Shown: piece after piece, positions 45,171-56,779 of the stretch
Layout of the letters: every line of letters starts with the position of its first letter
How positions within the stretch are numbered: the stretch's first letter is position 1
Assembly (NCBI GenBank): GCA_023548195.1
Contig: JAJHZJ010000751.1
Coordinates: 2,298,501 to 2,362,500, forward strand
Source: Bettongia penicillata ogilbyi
Lineage: Eukaryota > Chordata > Mammalia > Diprotodontia > Potoroidae
Direction: 5' to 3'
Length of the DNA: 64,000 nucleotides
Notes under the pieces: generated by a model
Database searches by the model: none
What the model was told of the DNA's origin: nothing
The model's input: only the letters and a program-made list of their open reading frames with translations
Translations under genes and position numbers: made by a program

Positions 45171-45615
45171 GGGGAAAGAGAGGAAGGGATTGTCAGGGCC
45201 AGGCAATACTCCCAGGTTAGGGTTGAACAGGAAAGGGATTGTTTCCTAGCAACCTGTTTGAATTAGATTCCACTTTTCCCAGAGAAAAGCTCAAGTATAT
45301 ATAGGGGATAGTGCTTCCCCTGGTTTAGGAGCTAGGTTCTTACACTTTCCTTGATATACATTCTCAAGAGATATTCCTTTGTAAAAAGTTAATTGTGATT
45401 AATTGATTAGCTGATATTGAGGAGATGTTAACTTGTTAAATTATATTGGGGAGTATCTTAGATAGGAGTTTGAGAACCTCTGTATTAGAATAATCCCCAG
45501 TTCCTCAGGATTGCCCTTAGACCTCAGAGGAGAGAAGTCAAAATCATGATCCAGGGACCCAACTTGCTTGTCCAATCATTTCAAGTTGAAGAAGTGAGGG
45601 CAGAGCCCACCCTAT
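45171..45615. other. Unassigned block with a TATA-type promoter-like motif
   Basis: 45290-45330 contains AAGTATATATAGGGG, a strong TATA-box context, preceded by a GGCC/GGGATTG-rich 100 bases starting TGTCAGGGCC. An LTR remnant is possible. There is no AATAAA at the expected distance and no clean ends, so I leave it unassigned. Confidence 0.35.
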
Positions 45616-45619
45616 TTTG

Positions 45620-45682
45620 ATACTGCTGGTAAATACCTGGCACAAAGTAAATTCTTAATAAATGCTTGTTAACTGATGGAGT
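45620..45682 (+). mobile_element. L2/MIR 3' tail
   Basis: 'acctggcacaaagtaaattc' followed by TTAATAAATGCTTGTTAACTG. Confidence 0.8.
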
Positions 45683-47425
45683 AGAAGAGATGAGATTTCA
45701 GAAAATCTTTAACCCACTGAAAGGTGAGCTGGAAAGGAGAAATTGACTCATCCTGGAAGTACACTGTGATGCACAAGGGTGTGAGCTCAGGAATGGGTGT
45801 CTTGCTTAAAGGTGATGAGGAATTTTGCCCTGACAGATAAGAAGGAACAAAAACTGGCAGCTAAGTGAACATAGATGAGTGCTATTGATGAATGAAAAAT
45901 CCAGAAATGGGCAAGTTAGTTCTTATTGAAGGCATCAGGCAAGTGATCCAGGAAATATTTTCTGTAGGTCGGATTTTACTGAGCCCTCTGAATCTGGATA
46001 ACAGGCATCAGAGATGTCAAACATTCAGGGCAATATAGCATGCAGCACTCTTGGTGTACGTACACTGGACCAGATTAAAATATAACTGGGAAATATGACT
46101 CTAAGAGACAAATCTTTGCATAGCTTCTTACAAGGGTAATCTCATGATCTTTGGTTCTGTTGGACTGATATAGTACAACTCTTTAAATGTATGGGAATGA
46201 GATCTATGGTGGGGTCTTGGTTTTCTCTTGTCCATTCTCACCTTTGTCATCATGTCCCAGAGCTTTTCCCAAAATCTGATGTACTGGATAGTGGTAGGCT
46301 AATGGGAAGAATATACTACAATGAGATATATAACTCATTAAAAATGCATAGCAAAATGCAATGGCAGGGGTCTTCCTGAATGCTTCTGATGAATTGAAAT
46401 TCAACCCTGTCGAAGACAATGATAACAGTGACAGAACTGGGTTTTTCATGATGGGTTCCTTATAAAATCCTTAAAGGGAGATCCATAGAAAAGTCTGGCA
46501 TACCCAGAAGAAGAGATAACAGTCACAACCAACTTGGGGAGCAAAAATATCCTTTATGCACCAAAATAAATCATTGATCAGTGTAAGGTTAATTTTTTTC
46601 TCCTGTACATTTAATGCAGTTTTTTTTTGTAGTCTCAAACTTTGAGGATCAGTACTACCTATAAGAAAATGCAGAGATTATAGAATCTTTCTCTTGCTGG
46701 CTTCTTTTGGCTGTAACACAGGAAGGAACATTAAAGGCATGAGATCACCTCAAAATGACACCCCTCAAAGAGCTCATTCTGGAATAGTTATTTTAGGACT
46801 TTAATTCTCTCCCTTTCCCTTCCTCCACACCAGGCTCCCTATAGGATTTTAGGACACTAAAAGGACCTGAAGAATGGAGGAATTTCAAGGAAGTCCTTTG
46901 CTCCCACGTCTTCTCCAGCTTCCCTTGAAGAAAATTGGGTTGGCGGGAGTAAGAACAACACATTTTAATATGAAGTCAGATTGCAATTGCAATTTTCTTA
47001 TGTTTGAAGATACCAGAAGGCACAGTATATATTACCTATGTACTTATTTCCCATGCCTAGAACATAGTTTTGTTCAATATTAAATTAATCTATTAGTTAG
47101 CCAAATAAGACACAGGCATAGCCCTTCATCTGTTTTAAAAGGTCATGAGATCATTTGTCCCTTGGAGACTGTCCCCCACACCGCTCCTCCCCCCCCCACA
47201 CTCTAGTGCTTTTTGTCTGTGGGACCATTAACTTAAGCATTAAGGTCAAATGTCAATGGAAAAGCACCAAATAAAGGGGTTATCTTTTTACTCAGACCTA
47301 TGATTCCTTTAGGCACTTTCTACAATGGGGCAACACTGTTGTACCCAGAATGATTTTATTATTTTTTATGAAGGGTGAGGAATTTGAAGGGATTGCATCT
47401 TGTTAATGGGTCAACCTGAAGAAAA
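45683..47425. other. Unique block
   Basis: About 1.7 kb without a recognised repeat or exon. Short open frames at 46191, 46204 and 46874 show no domain. Confidence 0.45.
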
Positions 47426-47429
47426 TCAG

Positions 47430-47545
47430 TTAATAAATCAATAAGGTTTTATTAAGTGCCTATTATGTGCAAAGTATGGTACTGAATAGATATGAATAAA
47501 AAAAGATAAAATAATTCCTGCCTTTAGGTAGCTTATATTCTTTCA
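47430..47545 (-). mobile_element. L2 3' tail, antisense
   Basis: 'aataaggttttattaagtgc', 'ctattatgtgcaaagtatgg' and 'aattcctgcctttaggtagc' in reverse order. Confidence 0.8.
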
Positions 47546-47579
47546 GAGAAGAAAATGTATACAGTATGAGTAAAAATAG

Positions 47580-47815
47580 ATCCCAGTTCTACTTTCTGCC
47601 AGAGATCTTTCCTGGTCCCCTCAGTTGCCATGATACCTTTTAATTGTTATTTGTGTTGTGAATATGGAAATGTTGTCTCCTCCATCAGAATGGAAGCAAT
47701 GTCAGCACCTTGAGGAAAGGGATTATTTCATTTTTGTCTTTTATTCCTTAGTGATTAGCAGTCTGTGGCATAGAGTAAATGCATGAGAAATAACTTGTTA
47801 ACTGGTAAATTGATC
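47580..47815 (+). mobile_element. L2 3' region
   Basis: 'agatctttcctggtcccctc', 'cagcaccttgaggaaaggga' and a decayed 'ggcatagagtaaatgcatga' tail. It forms an inverted pair with the preceding reverse copy. Confidence 0.75.
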
Positions 47816-48049
47816 AATTGATTCAAATAAGTAAGAAATAAATATAAATATAAAAATAAATATAAAATAAAGTAGTTGAAAATATTACATTTGAGGAGAG
47901 GAGGGTGCTAGCTTAGGGAGCTGGGCAAAAAAACCCCAATATTTTAGTAATTTGTGACTTGCATCCAGGGAGAGTTTGAAAAATGTTTCTATATCCACTA
48001 GTTATTCTGTGAATTCCTAGACAGATTTCAAACTGATTCAATTTAATTC

Positions 48050-48195
48050 TATAACTCTCTATTAAATACCTATATTGTAAGTACTCTATACCATTTTGCA
48101 TGCTGGAAATTCAAAGACAGAAACAGAATACTCTCAACCTGAAGGACATGGCATTCTATTGGAAGATACAAGATGTAGACACACAAGGAAATGGA
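48050..48195 (-). mobile_element. L2 3' tail, antisense
   Basis: 'ctattaaatacctatattgt', 'aaattcaaagacagaaacag' and 'gaaggacatggcattctatt' in reverse order. Confidence 0.65.
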
Positions 48196-48481
48196 GCAGA
48201 CACAAAGCAATGGAAAGTACTTCCAAGGTGTGAGAAAAGCATGTGGCAGGATCCATAAAGAAGAAGGTGGCACATAAGCCCTATATCAATGGATGGATTG
48301 AAGAAATCAATCAAAGCAGAAAGCTAGATAGGAAGAAAAATAAAGCTAAGAATTGGAAGTAAAATCAGTCCATAGCAAGAGTTTGGCAAGTTGAAGAATG
48401 TGCTCCACGTGGAAAATGAAACACTGATTGGCTAGAGCCATATTATTCCCAGTTATTCTGTCAATAGCTTATTTGTGTGTA

Positions 48482-48705
48482 GTTATTGGCATGTTGCCTT
48501 CCTCTTTAGATCATGAGCTCTATGAGAGCTTTAGTTTTGGAACCCTAAGGCTTAGTCTAATGCTTGGCACATAGTAGGTGTATAATAAGTGCCATTGACT
48601 TATTGCCTCAGTACAATGCCTGGCACAGAGAACTTAAAAAATTCTTGTTGATCATCTTAACATTGGCACATGGTCAATTTTTAATACATGCTTATTGACT
48701 TGACC
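48482..48705 (+). mobile_element. L2 3' end with three successive tail-like copies
   Basis: 'gatcatgagctctatgagag' is followed by three tail-like units: 'gcttggcacatagtaggtgt', 'gcctggcacagagaacttaa' and 'cattggcacatggtcaattt'. Each ends in a decayed TAATAA/ATTGACT-like terminus. Confidence 0.75.
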
Positions 48706-49275
48706 ATATCAGTGTTGAAAATTTCCTTGTAAAGAGGAGATCTGGAAAAAATGTTGCCTCAAGCTCTGTGGGAAAAATTAGTAGGACATATAGGCATTAG
48801 TAGTAGTTTGAGAAGAAACCTATTACTGGACATAAGAGGAAGAAATTCCTTGTGTTTATTGTTGAGAAATACAGTGAACTAAACATAGTCAACTGGGACA
48901 TAGGTTGAAGAACATATTGTAAAGGGATAGTGTTCAGAATCCCCACATTAATCAATAGATAAGATGAGGTTTGAAAAATGTATAAACAATATTATCGACA
49001 TCCTGTGATTTCTTTATCACTCTGGCTTTACTTAGGTCGAGACGGAAAACTGTGATTACCTAACCAAACAAACTAACCATGCTCCAGGGGCTTTAAAAAG
49101 TACGAAAAATGTGATCAGCTAGTTTTTCAGTCTAGTGTTAGGATAATTTAGTGGGGGAGGATTTCATTTTGAAAGATTCCAGCCAGCCCTTTGAGAGGGA
49201 ATCACCACTGGGAAAGTAAATAGTTACTCTCCCTCTCACTGTCTTCCCTCCCCTTCATTATTCCCATTCTACTTT
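48706..49275. other. Unique sequence
   Basis: No gene or confident repeat; a few CpGs near 49038. Confidence 0.45.
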
Positions 49276-49280
49276 GTGGT

Positions 49281-50190
49281 ATGCTTATAAGTTTTTGGAA
49301 AAAAGAGAACCATACAAAAATTTATATATATATATATATATTAACATCTGCGGAAGATGAAGTGCAGAAAGTACCCAATAAAAAGTTAATATATACCTTG
49401 ATTCTTAGTGACTTCAGTGTGAAAATGGGAATAGCCGAGGATAGTGACAAACACTTTGCAAATATGAATCAATAACAAAATGGTAAAGAAATCAAAGACT
49501 TCCTAGAAACTTTATGCCATTTTATGATGAATACTTTTTTTGAGAAAAGAATTGGTAAACCTTGTACATGGTGAGCACTGAATAATATGCCAAAAATTAA
49601 ATTCATTATATTTGAACATTCAGAAGCTAACAAACACACACCTGATTACTGATGTGGAAATCATTCCTGAATCAGCAGTCTGAAGAAGGTCTGATCACTG
49701 ACTTGTTAAAGCAAAGATCAGAATCACTAAACAGAAAGAAGAAAGATTAATGAGAAAAATATAGTTCATGTAATTGAAACAATACTGATCTATTTAAACA
49801 AAATATTGATCACCAAAGTGGGTAATTTACAAGAAACATGGCATTGTCAGCTTTTAAAATAATTTTGTACGAGAGTTTAGCCAAAGTAAATTAAGAAAAG
49901 TGAAGACCAAAAAAGATGAATAAAGGTCTTTGCCAGTAAACACTTAACTTTACTTGCCAAATAGAAAATAATGTCAACAAAAGGCAGCACAAGTTTAGAA
50001 TATAATTTGTTTGTAAAAATCTTATGAAGAAGGCTAATGGAAGATGATGAGCATTATCACCTAACTGAGAAAGCAAAGCATTATAGGGTGAAGTCAACTT
50101 AAAGAAAGCTTGATAAGAGGCCCAAGTAAGTAAAGTATTGCTGAGACATTGTAAGGATGAAAACAGGAGGACAATAAAAGAAAAAAGAAA
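49281..50190 (+). mobile_element. RTE-clade LINE relic, endonuclease domain
   Basis: The frame from 49344 reads 'TSAEDEVQKVPNKK...LILSDFSVKMG', corresponding to the RTE endonuclease GDFNAK block with G and N lost. It continues as 'GKEIKDFLETLCHFMMNTFFEKRIGKPCTW' near 49473-49560, matching the '(N)LYIMNTFFKK...WTW' block. Frames decay further downstream in a lysine-rich linker. It is cut at its right end by the reverse HAL1-like element. An (AT)n tract lies at 49322-49342. Confidence 0.75.
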
Positions 50191-50194
50191 AGAT

Positions 50195-52822
50195 TTGCAA
50201 TTTTTTTAATAGTTTCATTTATTAATTTTTAGATTTTAACATTCATTTCCACAAAATTTTGAGTTCCAATTTTTCTCCCCATCTCTCCCCTCCCCCACCC
50301 CATAATAACTTGCATTCCAATTACCCCTTCCCTTAATGTACCCTCCCTTCTATCACACCCCACACTTCCCTTATCCCCATCTTCTCTCTTTTCTTGTAGG
50401 TCAAGATAGATTTCTATACCCCATTACCTGTATTTCTTATTTCCCAGTTATACACAATAGCAATTCTCAACATTTGTTTCTAATACTTTGAATTTCAACT
50501 TCTCTCTCTTTCTTCCTCCCACCCATGCCCTCTGAGAAGGCAAGCAATTCAATATAGGCTGTGTATGTGTCATTTTGCAAAAGACTTCCATAATAGTCAT
50601 GTTGTGTAAGACTAACTATATTTCCCTCCATCGTACCTTGTCCCCCATTTATTCTATTCTCTCATTTGACCTTGTCCCTTCTCAAGTGTTTACTTCTAAT
50701 TACTCCCTTCTCCCATTTGCCCTCCCTTCTATCATCCCCCTCACTCCATTTGTCCTCTTCTCCCCTACTTTCCTGTAGTATAAGATAGATTTTCATATCA
50801 AATTGAGTGAGCATGTTATTCCCTCCTTATGCCATATGTGAAGACAGTAAGATTTACTCTTCCCCTCTCACCTCCTCCCTTTCCTCCTTTATTGAAAAAA
50901 ATTTTTCTTATATCTTTTATGAGTGATAATTTGCACCATTCCATTTCTCCCTTTCTCCTCCCAATATATTCCTCTCTCACCCTTTAATTTTATTTTTTAT
51001 AGATATCATCCCTTCTGATTCAACTCAACCTGTGTTCTCTATCTATATATGTGTGTGTGTTTGTATAATCCCTTCACCTACCCAAATACTGAGAAAAGTC
51101 TCAAGAGTTACAAATACTATCTTTCCATGTAGGAATGTAAAGAGTTCAGCTTTAGAAAGTCTTTCATGATTTTTTTTTCCTGTTTACCTTTTCATGCTTC
51201 TCTTGATTCTTGTGTTTGAAATTCAAGTTTTCTATTCAGTTCTGGTCTTTTCATCAAGAATGTTTGAAAGTCCTCTATATCATTGAATGACTATTTTTTC
51301 CCTTTAAGTATTATACTCAGTTTTTCTGGGTAGGTGATTCTTGATTTTAATCCCAGTTCCTTTGGCTTCTGGAATATCCTATTCCAAGCCCTTAAATCCC
51401 TTAATGTAGAAGTTGCCAGATCCTGTGTTATCCCGATTGCATTACCACAATACTTGAATTGTTTCTTTCTAGCTGCTTGCAATATTTTCTCCTTGACCTG
51501 AAAACTCTGAAATTTGGCCACAATATTCCTAGGAGTTTCTCTTTTCACATCTCTTTTAGGAGGCAATCTGTGGATTCTTTCAAAATTTATTTTGCCACAT
51601 GGTTCTAGAATATCAGGGCAGTTTTCCTTGATAATTTCATGAAAGATAATATCTAGCCTCTTTTCTTGATGATGGCTTTCAGGTAGTCCTGTAATTTTTA
51701 AATTGTCTCTCCTGGATCTATTTCCCATGTCAGTTGTTTTTCCAATGAGATATTTCACATTATCTTCTATTTTTTCATTCCTTTGGTTTTGTTTTTTATT
51801 TCCTAGTTTATCATATAGTCATTAACTTCCCTGAACTCCACTCTCATTTTTAAAGAACTATTTTGCTCAGTGAGCTTTTGAAACTCTTTTTCCATTTGGC
51901 TAATTCTGCTTTCTAAAGCCTTCTTCTCCTTATTGGCTTTTTAGATCTCTTTTCCAATTGTGTTAGCCTATTTTTAAAGGTGTTATTTTCCTCAGCATTT
52001 TTTGGGGTCTCCTTTAACAAACTGTTGACTCACTTTTCAAGTTCTTACATGACCTGAGCCCATTCCATATTCGTTTTGGAGGTGCTGGATGCAAAAGCCT
52101 TGACTTCCTCTGACAGTATACATTATTCTTCCTCATCTGAAAGGGTAGAAGGAAATATTTCTTCACCAAGAAAGTAACCTTCTTTGGTTTTATTTTTTCC
52201 CCTTTTTTGGGCATTTTTCCAGCCAGTTACTTGACGTCTGAATCCTTTGTCAACAGGAGGGTCTTAGTGCTCCTCCTCCCCCCAAGATCATGCTCAGGGC
52301 TGAGATTCAAATCAGCTGCTCAATTCCCCCAAAGTCTTTAAGCCTATTGCTTCACAAATGGATGCCCACTGCTGCCACCACCCTTGCTGCTGCTGCAGCA
52401 CCCCTGCTACTGCTGCTGCTACCACCACTACCACCTGGAGCCAGTGCTGGAGGGGACCCTGGTCCCCTCTTGTCCAGTTGGGAAAGTTCTCTCACTGACC
52501 TTTGAAGTTTTCTTTGTCATTTGTGGGTTGAGGGATCTGAGACCCTCTACTGCTCCTGGGGATTCTGTCCTGGATGCCTGTTCCATTCCTGTTCTTCCCA
52601 GTGCTTGCAACCAGGGCTGGGCTCTGCTCTATGTCCTGGCAATAGACCTTTCCTGTTGTCCTTCCAGGTTACCTTTGACTGGAAATCTCTTCTACTCTGT
52701 TGTTCTGTGGCTTCTGCTACTCTAGAAGTTGTTGAGAGCCATTTTTTTACAGGTATTTTATGGGCTGTGGGGGAAGAGATAGGGTGTATGCAGTTTTCTA
52801 CTCCACCATCTTGTCTCTACCC
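50195..52822 (-). mobile_element. HAL1-like (ORF1-only) L1 element, antisense
   Basis: On the minus strand the 5' end is near 52817 with an ACAAGATGGTGGAG L1-type start. About 0.6 kb of 5' UTR follows, with GCTGCTGCT/ACCACC repeats at 52370-52440, then an ORF1 relic (52214-51291), a 1.1-kb pyrimidine-rich 3' region and a T-rich run (reversed poly-A) near 50200. There is no trace of ORF2. A clear target duplication was not found; the T-rich borders obscure it. Confidence 0.82.
51291..52214 (-). pseudogene. L1/HAL1 ORF1 relic with intact C-terminal frame
   Basis: 51758-51291 is an uninterrupted 155-codon frame covering the RRM-like and C-terminal domains: 'SRRDNLKITGLPESHHQEKR', 'TPRNIVAKFQSFQVKEKILQ', 'TLRDLRAWNRIFQ', 'RITYPEKLSIILKGKK'. 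The start at 52214 ('MPKKGEKIKPKK') and the coiled-coil region before 51759 contain stops and shifts. The C-terminal half lines up well with L1 ORF1p but the protein as a whole cannot be made. Confidence 0.9.
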
Positions 52823-53055
52823 CCCAAATTTTTTTTTTAACAAATTATTTTCATCAAGGACTACAGAGCCACCTCCAATATTGTAGTTTGTACTTGGAGT
52901 TCTTGATCAATCATGCCTTTCTTATCCAGGAAATACAACACTGGGAAATCTCATTACTTTGAAAGATTGAATCTGCATGTTACCCACCTCTCATCAGTAC
53001 CCTTTGGCCCTCTGCTTGGACCCTCTGACTGAAGAGTGAAGCCATGGGCTCCTGG
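52823..53055. other. Unassigned sequence
   Basis: No gene or confident repeat. Confidence 0.4.
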
Positions 53056-53059
53056 ACCA

Positions 53060-53322
53060 CTACCTAAGGAGGGCAGGCCATATAGTTTTACTTTTTCTTA
53101 CCAACAACACTGCTTTTGGGATTACTTTAGAACCTTTCATCATGCTCCCCCTATGTCCCCAGCCTTTTCAATTTTCTTTTGTGTCATGTCTTCTTCCATT
53201 AGATTTTAATGTTCTTGAGGGCTGGAACTGTCTTTGTTTTTAATTGTACTTGTATCCCCTGGCCTTAGTGTATTGCTGGGCACATGGTGTATGCTTAATA
53301 AATGTTAATTGACTGACTAGTT
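53060..53322 (+). mobile_element. L2 3' end
   Basis: 'tttcatcatgctccccctat', 'aatgttcttgagggctggaa', 'ttgctgggcacatggtgtat' and TTAATAAATGTTAATTGACTG. Confidence 0.85.
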
Positions 53323-53550
53323 CCAGATATGTGTCTAGAAGAAGTTTAGAATGTAGTGCAAGAAGAGAAAAATAACAAGTTGAAATCAAGTTCTTCATCC
53401 ATAAACCCCAAACCTTAAACCTACCGCACTCCAAACCTGGGATTCCAATGGGCCCCAGCCTAAGGTCCCCTCTGGACCCTCCTAGCTTTAGAGTAATTAT
53501 CAATAGGAACTGTCACTGTTTCCCTACCAGCCTGATGTCTTTCTTTTCCT
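53323..53550. other. Unassigned sequence
   Basis: No gene or confident repeat. Confidence 0.4.
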
Positions 53551-53554
53551 TGGC

Positions 53555-53856
53555 CTCATTAAAGGGGACATGCCCTGGCTACTTCTTAAACAAGCCTATT
53601 CAATGAATGGGTGTTGCCTCACCTTAAGTGAGTGCCTGCAAAGACCTTGGCCTAAAGGGTCCAAGGTCTCCCAGTGCATCCTGGGTCATCTCCAGTCATC
53701 CTGATGAATATCTGGTCACTGGATTCAGATGGCTCTGGAGTAGAAGTGAGGATGGTGACCCGCACAATCCTCCCTCACTCAACAAAGTCAAGTGCAAGTC
53801 ATGTCATCATTTCTCTGAAGGCATACTCTTCTTCTGCAACAAAGGACAAACGCAAT
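53555..53856 (+). mobile_element. RTE-tailed SINE, well preserved
   Basis: A 5' part with 'cctcaccttaagtgagtgcc' and 'gggtccaaggtctcccagtg' leads into the shared body: 'ggtcatctccagtcatcctg', 'ggattcagatggctctggag', 'caagtgcaagtcatgtcatc' and the end 'cttctgcaacaaaggacaaa'. The two overlapping open frames are shadows of this body, also seen at 11.5 kb and 16.3 kb. Confidence 0.92.
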
Positions 53857-53857
53857 C

Positions 53858-53970
53858 CATAAACATTTATTAAGTACTTACTACTTGCAAATCATTGTGC
53901 TAATCCTTGAGATGTAAAGAAAAGCAAAAGCACTACCTATTCTCAAGGAACTCCCATTTTAATGGAGTTA
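53858..53970 (-). mobile_element. L2 3' tail, antisense
   Basis: 'ccataaacatttattaagta', 'atcattgtgctaatccttga' and 'ctattctcaaggaactccca' in reverse order. Confidence 0.85.
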
Positions 53971-55335
53971 TTTAGCATGTCAAGAACTAGGGACATTCAA
54001 GATGCATACAAGACAGTTTGGAAGGTAACTGCACCATCCACATGGAAATAATTTTGTATATCTCTCTCCATTTACTTCATAAATAAATACATTTCCATGT
54101 ATTAGAAAATAATATACATGGAGCTTTTTCTTTCTATTAAACGTAGTCTCAAGTTATAAAGCGACTACATTTTTTATGCACTCATTCCTGCCATAATGTG
54201 ACATATGCATTCTTAAAAATTACCGCGATATGTAAAAATTGCACAATAAAAACCACAGGGCTTATGGGAAAAATGAAGTTAGGTACACCGCACTTCTAGC
54301 TATAAACATTTCTTTTATTTTTGTAGTGTTGTCTGTAACGATATGCAATATGGATTTCTTTATGTCTGTCGTTCTGGAGATAACACATGTTCTCTTATTT
54401 CTTTCAAAATGCTTTATTATTAAGCTTCATAGTACTCAAGCTTTCCTTTTGCATACATTGCTGTTTTGGAGCCAGGACATTTACACATATTGGGGATATT
54501 GAATGACTATTTTTTTCTATAGAAAAGTTCACAAATGCTAGAGAATAGCAAAACACATTCTTGTAGCATAGCATATGTGGTGAACTTAGGCAACTGGTAG
54601 ATGTTTGTGGTACATGGTATGTGTGTGTGTTTTGTGTACTCCTTCACAACTTGATTCAGCTGGGTATAATTTTTGTGTTTACCTAGTATTTTTCAAGGAC
54701 AAAAGTGGGAATAAGCAAGCTCAAAATTTGTTTTATGCTCAAATTATTTCCTAAAATAACAATCACATTAGAATGAATTCTGTTTCTGAAACAAGTGGTA
54801 CAGCAGAACTGTCTGTATTCTAAAACCTCATATTTTTTTCTCTGGATCTTGTAACGTAAAACTATAATGATTGTTGATAGTAATATACTTTTAATGAATA
54901 TCAATAATGTACTCAGTATACAAAATGTTGGATTTATTACCCCCACATGTATATGCAATTCATATCTTCTCCATTTTTGTTTCATTTTTTTGTCTTCCTT
55001 ACATTTTGATGAGGATAAGAGAAAAGGAGAGTTAAAATGATATTTTGATATCGTAAAATATTTATGCCTTTAAAAATTTATAGTTTGGTCCTGATTAGTG
55101 AGAATAATGAAATCTATAAAGTGGCTGCATAAATTCAAATTTGTACTATTTGAAGCTGTTATTATGTAAAATATGGTAAATGGATCCCCTTCAATGGAAG
55201 TACTCAGTGTGAATTCAAATAATGTGATAACTTCACAGTATTCATTATTCTAACTAATTAAGACCTTACTATACACACACATAAACATATTATATTGTTT
55301 AACTTTATGCTCCAACAACAACAGCAACACCTAAG
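53971..55335. other. Unique block; candidate ancient conserved sequence
   Basis: No repeat assigned with confidence. 54120-54400 holds CpGs in ACCGCGATATG (near 54222) and CACCGCACTT (near 54286). The word order seems familiar from ancient mammalian repeats, but I cannot name the family. No exon signature. Confidence 0.4.
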
Positions 55336-55339
55336 TATA

Positions 55340-56420
55340 TATCTAGCACATCTGTTTTGGAGGTGACAAAACTGTGAAAGTACTGAGGGTCTGATTCACA
55401 AGATGTTTAAACTAGAGGAAGATAGCAAAGATGTGGGGAAAAAAATTTCATACCTCACTAATACCTAAAAAGGAGACAAAGAGAACAACCTATATGTCTG
55501 TTTTCCAGCTTATATAAACTTTGGAAAATCAAAATAATCTCTCTGTGTATTGAAGTTATAGGCATAAGTCTGTCTACTATAGGCAGGCTTTCAAAAGTAG
55601 CATTCCACAGAGGACCATCTCTTAACCATCACACAATTGTCAGAAAAATGTAGAAAATAAAATATTGTTTTGCCTATTATTTATTAATCATTGAAAGACA
55701 TTTGGCATGATAGAACAGATCACTGCTTTAAAGATTCTTTTCTAACAATATAGCTTCTATCCACTTGTGAAAATCATTCAAGATTCTTTGCATGACATGA
55801 TTTAACAATAGAAATAGACTTGTTCATTGACTTTCTTATCACAAATGTTAGGTGACTCATAAAACAGGGAGACATATGCTCACCATATATTATTATGATG
55901 GTGTTGAAGTGATCAACCACAGAGACCGAATTAAAGAGGCATTCCCTGCGGATGGTGAGAATTCCCAGATGTTCCTGTTTGTTGATGACGTTATGCTCAA
56001 CTGCAACAAGCCCCAGAATGTTGAAGATCTCCTAGAAGAGATCTCTAACCACTCAGAAGATTTTGGTTTGACTCTGCACAATGAAGGACCAACTGAGTGA
56101 GGAATGACTATTGTCTAGATTCTGACAGGTCCAGATGTCTAAGATTCTGACATAATGCTCAACTTAGAGAACTTGTCTATCAGGATACATCTCCAGGGCA
56201 GACACTTTGAATGGGCAATGAATTGGATCTAGAATTGTACAAGAAGAGGAGACTGAACTGGATTGTCTATGGAAAATGTAGAATTACTTTAATGATCCCA
56301 AACTTTGAGTCTTTGGGTGCCATACTGACAATTTAATCTATCAGAGGTAAAATAATTTTTAGAGAAAGTTCTACTTAAGAGTTCTTTCTGACCATGATAG
56401 AAAAAGGAAGAAATATTGTG
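55340..56420 (+). mobile_element. RTE-clade LINE relic, reverse-transcriptase domain
   Basis: From 55358 the frames carry 'GGDKTVKVLR...FTRCLN.RKIAKMWG', the block before RT. Then come a 'KKETK'-like position, 'AGFQK.HSTEDHLLTITQLSEKCRK' near 55588, matching 'AGFRKG.ST.DHI.T.TQL.E+C', and 'FVDD' at 55978, the catalytic YADD/FADD motif with both aspartates kept. The 82-codon frame 55852-56100 is the longest intact piece. Frameshifts and stops elsewhere make it dead. It continues to an 'LGRxFEW' position near 56200. Confidence 0.82.
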
Positions 56421-56423
56421 TGA

Positions 56424-56669
56424 TGATCAGTCATTTCAGTAGTTTCTGACTCTTTGTGAACCCATGTGGGGTTTTCTTGGCAAAGATACTGAAATGATCT
56501 ATTTCCTTCTCCAGCTCATTTTGCTGATGAGGAACTGAGGTAAATAGGGTTAAATGACTTGCCCAGGATCACACAACTAGTAAATGTCTGAGGCTGGATT
56601 TGAATTTGGAAGCATGACTTTACTTGATTTCAGGCCAGGTAGTATAACCACGACACCACCTGGCTGCCC
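56424..56669 (-). mobile_element. CORE-type SINE, antisense, full length
   Basis: 'gatcagtcatttcagtagtt', 'cttggcaaagatactgaaat', 'gcccaggatcacacaactag' and 'acgacaccacctggctgccc'. Sits at the end of the RTE relic. Confidence 0.92.
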
Positions 56670-56779
56670 AAAATATTGTATAGTAGGTAATCAGTAAATG
56701 TTGATTGATTTTAAAAAAATATGTGTTTTAAACTTTAGGAAAGCATATTTCTTAAAGTTTAGTTAAATGGTGTCAAATG

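Noticed and set aside
51291..51758. 155-codon minus-strand open frame as a possible host gene
   Set aside because: It is the RRM-like and C-terminal part of L1 ORF1 within a HAL1-like element; the N-terminal half is broken.
52290..52886. Overlapping open frames in a GC-richer patch, considered as a CpG-island first exon
   Set aside because: The patch is the 5' UTR of the reverse HAL1-like element and contains few CpGs; its richness comes from GCTGCT and CCACCA repeats.
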